In this document: one piece after another, positions 13,801 through 40,330 of the stretch
How the letters are laid out: every line of letters starts with the position of its first letter
Numbering within the stretch: position 1 is the stretch's first letter
Assembly: GCA_002914845.1 (NCBI GenBank)
Contig: JXTC01000188.1
Location: forward strand, 291,223 to 355,222
Source: Trema orientale
Taxonomy: Eukaryota > Streptophyta > Magnoliopsida > Rosales > Cannabaceae
Reading direction: 5' to 3'
Length of the DNA: 64,000 nt
Translations under genes and position numbers: made by a program
Notes under the pieces: model-generated
The model's database searches: none
The model's input: only the letters and a program-made list of their open reading frames with translations
What the model was told of the DNA's origin: nothing

Positions 13801-14011
13801 ACAATGATGATAACAAACAGCACTGGCCATTGGCATTGCTTTTCTTCTACTTCCCCCATTCTCGTTAGGAATAGGACACTCTTTATTTTTTATTTTTTTG
13901 GCGGGAGATGGACCCCACCAATCAAAATCTCGTCCTCACCAAGTCTCTTTCTAATAAATACCACTCCCCCAACCAAAGTCCCAACCACCCCCCTACCCCC
14001 CTCTCCTCCCT

Positions 14012-14043
14012 CCCACCACCACCACCACCACCACCACCACCAC
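14012..14043. repeat. CCA microsatellite in presumed 5' leader
   Basis: A (CCA)n run in a C-rich stretch (13970-14050) about 130 bp upstream of the kinase start codon, probably in its 5' UTR or core promoter. Confidence 0.75.
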
Positions 14044-14166
14044 TCCTCCATCTCTCACTGTAACAACCGCACCAACATTAACCGTACGCACTGTAGGGAA
14101 AAACAAAACCAAACACTTTTTGCCTCAAAATCCCAACTTTGGCCGAAACGGCCGTGACTCGTAGTA

Positions 14167-17100
14167 ATGAAGAAGAAGAGCTTTTCCTCTTCGCCAACGG
14201 TCTTCTTCTTCTTCTTCGTCTTCGTCTTCCAGACTCTGAGGCTTACTCTCTCCCTAACCCCAGATGGTCTCTCACTCCTCTCGCTCAAGTCCGCCGTCGA
14301 TCAACCGTCGGCCGGCGAGGCCTTCCCCGACTGGAACGAGGAAGACCCGACTCCATGCCACTGGTCCGGCATTTCCTGCATGAACGTCTCCGGCTTCCCC
14401 GACCCTCGAGTCGTCGGGATCGCCATCTCCGGGAGGAATCTCAGGGGGTACATCCCGTCGGAGCTCGGGACCCTGGTCTTTCTCCGGCGACTCAACCTCC
14501 ACAGCAACAACTTCTACGGCTCCATACCCGTTCAGCTCTTCAACGCCACCTCGCTCCACAGTCTCTTCCTCTACGGCAACAACCTCTCCGGTCCGGTTCC
14601 CCCTGCGATCTGCACGTTACCGAGAATCCAGAACATCGATCTCTCCAACAACTCGCTCACGGGAGAGATTCCGGGCGAGTTGGAGAAATGTAAGCAGCTG
14701 CAGAGACTGATCCTTGCCCGGAACAGACTCTCCGGCGAAATCCCGGCCGGAATTTGGTCGGGGATGGAGGAACTAGTCCAGTTAGACCTCTCTTCGAACG
14801 AATTAACGGGTTCGATTCCGGAGGACATCGGCGAGCTCAAGTCCCTTTCGGGGACTCTCAACCTCTCCTTCAACCACCTATCCGGCAGGCTCCCGAGATC
14901 GCTCGGCGACTTGCCGGTGGCGCTGAGCTTCGACCTCCGGAACAACAATCTGAGCGGCGAGATACCGCAGTCGGGCTCGTTCGCGAACCAGGGCCCGACC
15001 GCGTTCCTCAACAACCCGAGACTCTGCGGGTTTCCCCTCCAGAGGTCCTGCCGGAACACCGCGCCGAGCTCTCCCGGGAGCCCGAATTCGGGCCCGGAGT
15101 CGGGTTCGGGCCCGAAAAAGGGCTTGACTCCCGGGCTGATCATCCTAATCTCGCTGGCCGATGCTGCTGGAGTGGCGTTCATTGGTCTGGTGATAGTCTA
15201 CGTTTACTGGAAGAGGAAGGACAATTCCAATGGGTGTAGCTGTACCGGGAAGAGGAAGTTCGGGGACAGTGAGAAGAGACAGCTCTGTTCTTGCCTCTGT
15301 GTCAATGGGTTTGGCGGGAACGAGGACTCGGAGATCGAGGAGCCCGCGGAGAAGTCGGAGAGCGGGAGGGGAGGCGGGGACCTTGTGGCCGTTGACAAGG
15401 GCTTCACTTTTGAGCTGGATGAGCTCCTGAGAGCTTCGGCCTACGTGTTGGGGAAGAGTGGGTTGGGGATTGTGTACAAGGTGGTGCTCGGGAATGGCGT
15501 GCCCGTGGCGGTGAGGAGGCTCGGGGAGGGCGGTGACCAGAGGTATAAGGAGTTCGCGGCGGAGGTTCAGGCCATTGGGAAGGTCAAGCATCCGAATATT
15601 GTTAAGTTGAGAGCCTATTATTGGGCTCCGGACGAGAAGCTTCTCATCAGCGATTTCATCTCTAATGGCAACTTGGGTACGGCTCTTCGTGGTGAGTTTC
15701 TCTAATCCCCTGTTTTTCTCTCTTTTTTTATTATTATATATATATTTTTTGGTTCTTTCCTGCTGTTGAGATTAGGATATTGTCACGAAATTCGAATCTT
15801 AAACCTCGATATCAATTGTAAAATACTAATAAAAGATATAGCTTAAGTTAGACCATTAACTAAGTTTATAGGGTCGTAAATGAGTAATTGTGTTCAAGAT
15901 GAATTAATGTTATTATTGATTAATTAATGCTATAAAACTCACTATTAATTTTGTTTCTAATTCTCTACGTACATTTGCCACTCGTGTTACAAACTACAAA
16001 GTATTTTCCGGTGTAAAGGTGCAAATAGGAGCTAATCATTAATTACCAATCATGATCAATAAAACAAATTACTCATGGGGCTTAGCATTAATGACACGCA
16101 TGGGGGTAGATGGATAAGGTTGATTTTTTTTCCCCCCCTTTTTTTTTTCTTTTTTTCACAATCCCGAAGATTCTTTGGTTTTCTTGAAGTGTGGGAGACT
16201 GTGGGAAGGAAGTTTTGCCTCTGGTTCTTGCCTCTGGTTCTTTATGTTTTTCAGAAACCAGTCCATAATGTTAGTGCTAAATCGGGAAACACAAATCTAT
16301 GCCCTGAGAAAGGTGAATTCTTGTCGATCCTTTTGGTAAAGTAAATGTACATTTTGTCTGTTTTTAAGGTTAAAAAAAACTCCCTTGTGTTGGAACCTAT
16401 TTAACTTTGGGTAAGTTTTGGTGGCTGCCCGGCTGGCACAATTGTCACCTGGAGTGAAATCTAACAAATAGTTGGTCCCACAAAATGCTTTCCATGCCAC
16501 GTGGCTTATAGCTGGTTGGGAGATGAATGGGGTCCGGCACGGTCGGTGGGACCAGATAATAATAATCTAGAGGAGTCTCTTGTTTTTGTCGTTCTCAACT
16601 CGATCGCCTAATAAATGGCGCAGACTGCAAAGATCAACATGGCTTTTCGGCCCAGTAAAAAATCTTCAGCCACTGTCCAGTGAATTAGTTTATACGCATT
16701 GACCAAAGTCGCTTTATGAAAGTCGCCTTTCTTTTTTCGCTCTGTGGTTTCAACCTCGATAGATAAAAGCCTGAAAATCATTACTTTTGTTTGCTGAGAA
16801 GGGAAACCTTCTGCTTTTTCTCAAAATGTTGTTACTTTTTGGTACAACTACATAATATACAGAAGAGTAAATTAAATATAGGCAATTACTCAATCTTGCT
16901 AGATTTTGATGTTTCATATGCATTAGAGTCGTTAAATAAAGTTAATGCGTGCAATATCCAAACAACTATTTAATGTAAATAAATAAATACAAGCCCAAAA
17001 AGTGAGCTGAGCTGAAATGAAATTTGTGACTTTTGTGTGATCACAGGGAGAAGTGGCCAACCATCGACGAGTACTCTCTCATGGTCCACAAGGCTCAGAA

Positions 17101-17684
17101 TCGCCAAAGGAACAGCTCGAGGCTTGGCCTACCTCCACGAGTGCAGTCCGAGGAAGTTCGTCCATGGAAACGTCAAACCCTCCAACATCCTCCTCGACAA
17201 CGAGTTCCAGCCCCACATATCCGATTTCGGGCTCAACAGGCTCATCAGCATCACCGGGAACAACCCCTCGTCCGGGGGCTTCATCGGCGGGGCCCTGCCT
17301 TACTTGCAGTCCGTACAAACAGAGAGAACCAACAACTACAAGGCCCCCGAGGCCCGAGTGCCCGGTAGCAGGCCAACGCAGAAGTGGGACGTCTATTCCT
17401 TCGGCGTTGTCCTGCTCGAACTGCTCACGGGCAAGTCGCCGGAGCTTTCGCCGACCACGTCGACGTCGGTGGAGGTGCCGGACCTCGTGAGGTGGGTCCG
17501 GAAAGGGTTCGAAGACGAGAACCCGCTTTCGGACATGGTTGACCCGGTGTTGCTCCAAGAGGTTCACGCCAAGAAGGAGGTGATTGCGGTGTTTCATGTA
17601 GCTCTGGCTTGCACGGAGGCCGACCCTGAGATTCGGCCTAGGATGAAGACTGTCTCGGAAAATCTCGAGAGGGTTGGAACGTGA
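14167..17684 (+). CDS. LRR receptor-like kinase, ZAR1 group, atypical kinase motifs
   Basis: Plasma-membrane receptor kinase of the LRR-III/ZAR1-like type. Two exons (14167-15691 and 17047-17684) join in frame to 2163 nt, 720 residues; the 1.36-kb intron falls inside the kinase domain, just after [12 protein letters not shown]. Order: a Phe-rich signal peptide (about 1-29); an LRR N-terminal cap ending PCHWSGISC; about six LRRs of the LxLxxNxLxGxIP type; a Ser/Pro/Gly-rich juxtamembrane stretch after LCGFPL; a transmembrane helix ([25 protein letters not shown]); and a kinase domain from about residue 420. The Gly loop is [10 protein letters not shown]. The beta-3 lysine position is Arg (VAVRRL). 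The catalytic loop reads [11 protein letters not shown], so HRD has become HGN. DFG is present (SDFGLNRL). These changes occur in the ZAR1 group, so weak or absent phosphotransfer is inferred from motifs only. The coding sequence is clearly GC-richer than the surrounding DNA. Close paralogues could share these features, so no symbol is given. Confidence 0.9.
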
Positions 17685-17860
17685 GGTTTGGACGGTCTAG
17701 ATGAACGTTATAAATAGTCGTTAAGGACCAAATTTTTTTTTTCTTTAATGAAACATGCATGGTTTTGGTGGCATTCATGTTCTTTCTCGGCCTTGATCAA
17801 GATGATCTTTAGAAAGAGTCGCCAATTTAATCCTCATCAACTTCAGAAGAAATTTTTTTT
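17685..17860 (+). other. 3' region of the kinase gene
   Basis: Sequence after the kinase stop codon, presumably 3' UTR. From about 17865 onward the sequence is homologous to DNA starting at about 30583, so the left edge of the segmental duplication lies here. Confidence 0.5.
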
Positions 17861-18061
17861 TCCACTCTTAAAAGTCTAGCAATCTTTGGATCATTGTTTT
17901 GGTTATACATATTTTAATTGTTTTGTCCTTCTGTTCAAATTCAGAAGTAGCTTCATTTTTTGTAATTTAAATTGTTAATTCAGCGGCAGTCTCTCAAGAA
18001 TGTGTTTGTAATAATGTTATGTTACTTAACTTTCCAAAAGGGACATATTCTTTTGTCCTAT

Positions 18062-18300
18062 GAAAGTTCACCGTCGTTGAAACAAAACGACGTGTCGTTG
18101 TTCATTCTGAAATTTCTCCCCTTTAAGTGTCAACAACGACATGTAGTATTGTATTCGTCCATTGGGAAACGACATGGCTACCATTCGTTAAAGAAATGCA
18201 TGTCGTTTATAATTTCAACAACATGCCGTTTCCCTTTAAAGTTTTGTTGTTTTGTGGGGAAAGGTCATCATTTGTTGGTTGGAAAATTGTTATTGTTGTC
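18062..18300. repeat. AACGACATG-type short repeat cluster
   Basis: About six occurrences of acgac/gtcgt words (acgacgtgtcgttg, caacgacatg, aaacgacatgg, catgtcgttt, gttgtcgttt) in both orientations within 240 bp. A diverged version lies in copy B at 30780-30985. Subterminal repeats of a transposon or a protein-binding cluster are both possible. Confidence 0.4.
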
Positions 18301-18739
18301 GTTTAACATAATTATCTCGAATTAATTTTTCTTTAGGCTGAGTGAATTTCATTTTTAGTCCAAAGATATAACCCAAACATAATTTTAGTCGCCGCGTGTT
18401 TGGTCGCTAAATCATCAAATATCACATTAACTTAGGTTGAATTATTATTATTTCTCAATTTTGGTTCCTAATCTCAATTTTTTTTTTTATGAGAACAGTT
18501 CCTAATCTCAATTTAAACAATTAATTTATAAACTAAGGACTAAAATCGGAAAAAGAGTTTTGTTCTTCCTCATAAACAACATTACGACATTCTACCAAAA
18601 AAAGGAAAAAAAAAAAAAAGAGAGAGGAGAAAAAAAAAAAACGAGATTCTGTTGGATAGTTTATAAGGAAGAAAGAGACGTTTCGAGAAAAAAAAAAAAA
18701 AAAAAAACGTTTCGAGTCACGGGAGGAAAAAAACGACAA

Positions 18740-18834
18740 GAACGTATAAAAGGAAAGAAGTGGAAAGCAAAAGAGAGGCAGTCTCCTTGGACAAGTCACA
18801 ACTCACAAACCGGAGGTGGCGGAGGGGACTGAAT
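18740..18834 (+). promoter_or_regulatory. Non-coding leader exon, helicase copy A
   Basis: The sequence ending GGACTGAAT|GTAAGTCGGTG is a strong splice donor. The homologous donor in copy B is at 31315/31316 with the same GTAAGTCGGTG. The matching acceptor is TTTGCAG|GTAGCATTG at 19180/19181, 14 bases before the start codon. The start of the exon is not visible. Confidence 0.5.
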
Positions 18835-18956
18835 GTAAGTCGGTGCTATGAATTGAACACTCAGTTCCTTCCTTTTTTGCTTCAAAATCGTCTCTTTTGT
18901 CTTTCTTGGTCCCCTAAATCTTCGATATACACCGTTCTAACCCAATATCACTAGGA

Positions 18957-18957
<1 letters not shown>

Positions 18958-19005
<48 letters not shown>
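18958..19005. repeat. AT dinucleotide microsatellite
   Basis: An uninterrupted (AT)n run of about 24 units in the leader intron of helicase copy A. It is absent at the corresponding place in copy B, which instead has CT and ATCT repeats. Confidence 0.95.
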
Positions 19006-19006
<1 letters not shown>

Positions 19007-19194
19007 CAAGTTTGAAAAGATCTTGAGCTGTAGAAAATAGGAGAATATTAGGGTTTCTGTCGCGATTGGTGAGTACGCTCCTCTATAGTTAGGGTTTTCT
19101 GTATTCTAAAGTATAAATTGGGGTCTAAGCTTACTTTTGCAAATTTTTTTTTTTTAACCTCAATAAAGCAATATTTGCAGGTAGCATTGTTTCT

Positions 19195-26505
<7,311 letters not shown>

Positions 26506-26610
26506 ATATATAGTGTCAAAGTGTCAAATCTTTAGTCTTATTTTCCTGAAAGGAGCCTGTTGTAAACGCTACAGAAATTTTTTACCTACGTAGCCAATGA
26601 AAATAAAAAC

Positions 26611-27070
26611 AATAATAAAATTAATTTTTTTCCCCATGAGTTAGTTATTAGGCAGGTGAGGATTATACTAATAGGACTGTAGAGTTTACAACAGCTTTAT
26701 GTAAAGATCTGTAATTTTTGTTTCTAAAAGTTCATTTAACTACTAAAGTGAGCTATTGAGCCCCTGGTTGTTGTAGATTGCTTCACAATGGGCGCATCAA
26801 TATAATATAATTCTTACCAGCGAGCACCATGTCTTGTAATTACTTGTCTGTTCTGTTTCTCGATTGTTTGGTAGAGTCCTTGTCCAGTTGTAATGAGTGT
26901 GCTATTTACGCAAATTACACTCATTTTTGAATTCGAATTATTAGTCTTGAAAAATTGTTTCCTAATAAGTAAGGAGAACGATCACTATGATGCAACTTTT
27001 TGTCATGCTTTGATGTTGTCAAACCTCGTTTCTTTTTTCTTTTTTTTTTCCCTATCAAAACTTCCATGAA

Positions 27071-27106
<36 letters not shown>

Positions 27107-27175
27107 CAAATATAAAGAGTAGTCTGTGCTCGAGTAGTATATATTACTAGTAAGATGAGTCGACATAGTGGATGT
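26611..27175. other. Intergenic with AAT microsatellite
   Basis: Sequence between helicase copy A and the small minus-strand gene. It includes an (AAT)n run at about 27070-27104. No gene seen. Confidence 0.6.
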
Positions 27176-27502
27176 TCAAGCAGAAATAAGGGCGGTTGGG
27201 GGCTTAAAGGCAATAGGTATACAAGCAACAACATAAATAGTTAGCTTATTTTTGACCTTCCTCAAGACCAAAGCTTTCCCATTACCCCAATGGATCACTG
27301 CTAGGATGATTTTCTTTATGGTCTTCTTTCTCTTGTTGTGATTGCTCTCCACCTTGGCCATCTTTTCTTCATCTCCTTCTTCTTCTTCTCCTCCCCACTG
27401 AAGAGGGTAACTCCTCAAAAACACCCTTCTATTGTTGTAGTCTTCATTTCGAAAGCTTCTTGAGCGCATCCCATTCTCTTGATCAGTGCCTTTGGAATCC
27501 AT
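27176..27502 (-). CDS. Small conserved-looking plant protein, unknown function
   Basis: Single-exon frame of 108 residues starting at an ATG (27502). Order: a polar, acidic N-terminus (about 1-48, with RSRSFRNEDYNNRRVFLRSYPLQWG and an EEEEGDEE run); a basic stretch (NHNKRKKTIKKI, about 54-65); then a hydrophobic C-terminal part (ILAVIHWGNGK; YVVACIPIAFKPPTALISA). The composition is protein-like rather than low-complexity, and the Ser/Arg-rich head with an RSYPLQW motif recalls short uncharacterised plant proteins. I do not recognise a defined family. The C-terminus could be membrane-associated, but this is inference. It lies between the helicase copies and is not part of the duplicated unit. 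Confidence 0.6.
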   Translation of the reverse strand: MDSKGTDQENGMRSRSFRNEDYNNRRVFLRSYPLQWGGEEEEGDEEKMAKVESNHNKRKKTIKKIILAVIHWGNGKALVLRKVKNKLTIYVVACIPIAFKPPTALISA

Positions 27503-29190
27503 TGCTTGAGAAAGAAGCTCTCTGATTTATCAATAGAGCAAAGGTTTATATTGGGAAAACATAGAAGGAGAAATAGGTCTTAATCAGTTTATTGGGGAAA
27601 TTCTGTAGAGGACAGGATAAATCCTAGGGGAAAAAGGATATAATAATAAGAAATGTAACATATAGTTGAAAACGATGGTTAACCCTTGTGTTTTTTTGGC
27701 TTTTCCTATGTCTCAAATGAATATTCCTCTTTTGTTAACTTATTTTACATGTTTGTCTATTCACGAACTTCCTGTGAATTTAAAACACTTGCAACATTTT
27801 TTAATGTGTCATAGAACGTTATTATTACATATTTTGCATTATATTCTGCAAATTGTCAAACATATTATAATTGTCAACATCCCTATAACTTTCCAGATGA
27901 ATTGCCAGGCACTATAGGATCATGTCCATGTATTCATAATCTCTTCTCTCTCTTGGTAGCTGAACTATATTGGCTACGTCGAATAATATGCTCCTCAATG
28001 CCCGTTGAAAATAAAGTAAGGCGGCACTTTTTATTCCTTTTTTAATATTATTATATATTTTGGCTGAATAAAATAGGAAGACGACCTGATACTATTCTCT
28101 ATGACCAAATCATACGTAGACGACAAAAAATGAACAGGATGCCGTCAAGGGAAATTATGTCCGTCGAATCAATATACACCTTTACTTACAAATCTGAGGC
28201 TGTGCCTAGGGTAAAATACTAGTTACGGACAAGGTACGTTGAAAACGATAACATGCTCTTTATCAAAACATGAAAACTTAAAAGCTTTACGGCTTTACCT
28301 ATCATATAACGACACAATACTTTTAAACGTGAGCTTTGCCAACAACGTTACGTTCTCTCTGATCTCTTCTATTATTCTTTTGCCACCTTAACTTATTTCC
28401 TTCTCAACTTGTTCTCCCCAAGGTTATAATGTAATTATCTTGCTTTCTAATACATGCGTGCAATATTACAAAACACGCGTAATATTTAATACTACACACT
28501 AATAAACACATACGAAACCTATTATACAATTCTGTAACACATCTCGTAATTTAGTGTGCTGTGAGCACTACAAGGTGCTCAAAGTGTTTTCTAATGCACT
28601 AGGACAAGCACACTTTTTACTCGACTGAAATCCAACTTGTCAATTGTTTAGGTCATGAGCATGATTAACAATTTAACATGGTCCTTTTTACCCCATAATT
28701 GACTCTAATGCCTAATGCCCTGCCCAACGGTAAAGAAATTATTTTCTTTATGCAAAACGACAGAAGATGAGAAATAACCAACCTGGCAAAATGGCCAACC
28801 ACTCTAAAAAGCAACCCCCTCTTTTTTGCCTTACTACTCCAAAAAGCAGCTTTCTCTTTTTGGTGTCACAGCTCTTTGAGTATAATAAACAAGTAAACAA
28901 CCAATAATGAAGAGGATAACAAACAAGAAACCTTATACTAAAAGAAATTCCCTAAGTGACCCCACCGGAGCAGATGCCATTACTTTGCTTTCAAGACCAA
29001 TTGGCTATCGTCCCCATATTCTGGTTGAGCGAACTTCATATACTTTAAGCCTACACCCAACTAACTCTCCTTATTTACATCTTTCTCTCTAATGTTTTTT
29101 ATTTTATGTAGGCGAATAGAAAATGACATTCTCTGATGAGTGACAGTGTACCTTATGATTATTAAGATATTCCTTGTTTAGAGTTCAAAG
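27503..29190. other. Intergenic, presumed promoter side of both flanking genes
   Basis: AT-rich sequence between divergently transcribed genes (minus gene to the left, plus gene to the right). It contains scattered ACGT-type words (gtacgttg, taacgtt) but no defined element. The short frame at 28907-29092 is probably leader or non-coding. Confidence 0.45.
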
Positions 29191-30371
29191 ATGGGCAATT
29201 GTATTCCAGTTCTAAGGATCCAAAACTCAGCCTCAAAATCCTCCAAATGCTTGAGCCATGTCAACCCGGCACGTGGCCCGATCGAAATGCCGATTCGGGA
29301 CAACTCAGTCAGCTCCCAACACCAGAAACCAGAGCTCTGTGTCAAGCCCCAGATGGCTAGTTTTCGGGAACCAAGTATCATTCTGTCCTTTTTTTGTGTT
29401 TACGCGTGTTTTTTAAGTCATTTTTTCAATCAAAACTAATTTTTCTGTTTCTTTTCTTAGGTTGATCATGATGTACTGTTATGTACATGTTGTACTTTTT
29501 CGGAATCTTTAGGCTTTTAGTTTCTATATCTCTGATAGTTTCAACTAGAAAAATGTGTCTCTAACTTCATATGTCACCTGTATGGTTACCAATTTACCAG
29601 TTCTAAGGATTTATGAGTGGTGAATAAGTGATTGAATATGAAGAAAACTCTTAATTTATAAATTTTCTTGAGTCAACTCCCTTGTTGGTGGGAATGTTTT
29701 TTAGGTCCTAAGGTTCAATAATTTTTTCGAGCTACATCTAGATATGTTACGATGGATCTAATCTTTACTCAGTTGTATTTTGTGTCTTGTTACTCTATTT
29801 AGGTAGCAGAGAGGACATGTTTTTTGATTCTCACGCCTGGTTAGAATCTGATTGTGAAGACTACTTCAGTGTCAACGGTGGTAAGGTCACCTAGAGAATG
29901 TCACAGTCTAGCTCTTTCAACACGTCACATTTTTAACGCCTTGAATGTACATATGAAACCCCCTTGAAGCTTTTTTTTCTAATTGCTTATGCAGATGTTA
30001 CCCCGTCTTTCAACGATACGTCAATGCGAAAAAGCAGAGCGGGAGACACTCCTCAACTTGATAAATCCTATCACAAGGATGACCCAATGAACTCCCTACA
30101 CAAACCCTCTCCAAACAAGCTTCTGATTGAGTTGTTTCATGAGAGTTTTAGTAGTGATGACCATGATGAGAACCGTAGTTCACATCAGCGATCGGAAGCG
30201 AAGCCTTCGGTTTGTTACCTTCCCGCAAAATCAACAAATAAAAGCTCACGTTTATCTGTTATAAACAACACCAAGGACAGAAAAGCAACACGGCCGACAA
30301 CATGTTGCCTCCCAAATCTGGTCCGAAGTGTGAGCTTTAGCGAGAGGAAGAAGGCGCTGAGTCCTGCTTAG
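29191..30371 (+). CDS. At3g27210-type uncharacterised protein, putatively N-myristoylated
   Basis: Three exons (29191-29374, 29803-29880, 29995-30371) join to 639 nt, 212 residues. The N-terminus MGNCIP fits the plant N-myristoylation signal (Gly2) followed by a Cys3 palmitoylation candidate, so plasma-membrane attachment is inferred. Exon 2 encodes the family hallmark SREDMFFDSHAWLESDCED, then FSVNGDVTPSF across the next junction. The C-terminus has CCLPNLVRSVSFSERKKALSPA, the other conserved block of this plant-specific family. The middle is polar and probably disordered. No enzymatic motif. The first donor (CCAA|GTATC) is the only one I found that keeps phase into exon 2. Function of the family is unknown to me. 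Confidence 0.8.
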
Positions 30372-31493
30372 ATCAGTGTGAGGAACAAGAAGTTTCCAAT
30401 TGGAATACAACATACTTGCACTCAAATTGGTTTCCTTACAGCTACTTTTACTTTACCAAGTTTATTGTATTTATGGATGAGAAAAGAAGTTCTTGTAACT
30501 CAACCAGTGTTGAGATATATGTATTACAGTATATACTTTTTTTTTTTTTTTTTAACTAGTCCAACCCCATAAAATTTTCCTCCCTTAAGAGTGTAGCAAT
30601 CTTTGGATCATTGTTTGGTTATACATATACGTTTGCCTTGTGTTAAATTCAGAAGTAGCGTCATTTTTGTAATTTAAATTTTAATTGAGTGGCAATGTCT
30701 CAAAAATGTGTTTGTAATAATGTTACTTTATGTTCTCCCCACAGTGTTAAAGTTTATTTCCATAGAGCGCTTTATAGTTTTGTCGTTTTTTTAAAGATTG
30801 GTCGTTTGTCTTGCAAACGGCATAGTCGTGTTTTGTATTTACAAGTTAGAATGCTGTGCATTGAAGAAACGACATGGTTACTATACGCGAAAGAGTATCG
30901 TGTCATTTGAAGTTATGTTGTTGTCGTTCATGATGGAATGGACATCATTTGTCGTTTGATAATTAATTGTTGTTGTTTACCGCATAATATAAAATCATAA
31001 TCATAATCATAGGCTTGATTTTAGGATTTTAGAATTTTATGAACCCAAGCTTGGATTGGTACAATATAATCCAAAGTTGCTAGAAAAACCCAAAAACATA
31101 ATTAAATTCTAGTAGTAGAAATTAGAGTAAGAAGACGTTGGAACTTCAAAGAGACAACAGTACGTACGACATACCGTTTCAAGATCAGAAATCAAAAGTA
31201 AAATAGAAGGAAAAGAAAAACGACGACGACAGCGATAAAAAGAAGCGTTTGACGAGCGAAAATGACTGGGATCAAGTCTCCTTGGAGAACCGGCGGAGGA
31301 GGGAAGGGAGGGGATGTAAGTCGGTGCGTGTGATGAGCAGTTTGGTTTGGTCCAAAATCGCCGCCTTTGTGTTGCTTGGCTTCAAAATTACGGCTAGTAG
31401 AGACCAAGACAAGAGCCTTCTCTTTCTTCGTCTTCGTCCCCAAAATCTCTGATACACACCATTTTGGTAACCCCAATATCACCAGGTACTACA

Positions 31494-31604
31494 TCTCTCT
31501 CTCTCTCTCTCTCATTTCCTCATACAACAACTCCAATTACCATATTAGGGTTTTCTCAAATCGTGGTTTTGAATGCCTATCTATCTATCTATCTATCTAT
31601 ACAT
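31494..31604. repeat. CT and ATCT microsatellites in leader intron
   Basis: (TC)n at about 31494-31513 and (ATCT)n at about 31577-31602, in the leader intron (31316-31844) of helicase copy B. Confidence 0.85.
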
Positions 31605-31894
31605 CTAGACTACGGGATGCTTTTGTCGCAATTGGTGAATTAACTCCTACTAGCTAGGGTTTTATCACTTGTTATTTATACGAAATTGAAGCCATGCTTG
31701 CTCAGTTTAGCTCTACCGAGTATGAATTGGTTTTAAGAGCTTACCTTTTAAATGTTTTTGAAATTTGAGTTCACCTTCGTCTTTCAGTTTCAGCTATCGA
31801 CATTTATTGTTTGAAATTTGACTTCATTATGGCATTATATGTAGGTGGCATTGTTGGGGGTGTGTTTCAGTGTACAGTTTCTTCAACTATATCC

Positions 31895-39691
<7,797 letters not shown>

Positions 39692-40330
39692 ATGTAAAAT
39701 GTAAAACATGTTAAATTATTGAGTCTTATTTTCCTGAAAGGAGCCTCTTGTAAACGTTTCACGGAAATTTTTTCCTATGTAGCAACTAGCAAACATGGAT
39801 GATAGAAGAAAGAAAAATAAAAGCTTTAATATTAAGCAAGACCATCGAGTGGATTCATTCAAAATGAAAAAAAAAAAAAGATCATCGAATGGATCCATCA
39901 TTTCATCAGATGCAAAAGCTCACCCTTCTATACAGACGAAAAAATTCTCGAGGATGAGATGAAACAAGTCGCTTCCGGCTCCCTTCTCAACCAGAACAGA
40001 CACATCAAATACACTAGTATTTTGGGCCAAAAGGCACCGTACAATAAAAGTCTTACCACATTGATGAAAGAAATAAACACAGCTGGAAATAAAAAATAAC
40101 ATCAGCAGCACTCGTTCAAATGACACAAACAGGAACAACAAACAGAGGAGATAACGACAAGCAAAAACAAGCTGCCGCTGCCACCAAGCCATGAACTTCG
40201 GTTCTTCAAAACTGTCTTTCTTTTGCAGAGAAAGCCCGTGCTGCAAACGGACAAAAGCAAAGAAGAAATGACGTTATATCATGGAAAATAAGGTACGCTT
40301 TTTTTAAAATCTGTCAACGTGTTACCTCGG

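Noticed and set aside
13804..14157. Open frame with a His run upstream of the kinase
   Set aside because: It comes from the (CCA)n repeat in the presumed kinase leader and overlaps no conserved motif.
14271..15591. Long frames on the minus strand and in other plus frames across the kinase exon
   Set aside because: GC-rich codons leave few stops in other frames. The real frame has signal peptide, LRRs, membrane helix and kinase motifs.
28907..29092. 61-residue plus-strand frame
   Set aside because: No conserved features. It lies immediately upstream of the At3g27210-type gene and is more likely leader or promoter.
39920..40246. 108-residue minus-strand frame downstream of the RLP pseudogene
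   Set aside because: It lies in the predicted spliced 3' UTR of the pseudogene (acceptor near 40242), is Phe/Leu-rich and matches no family.
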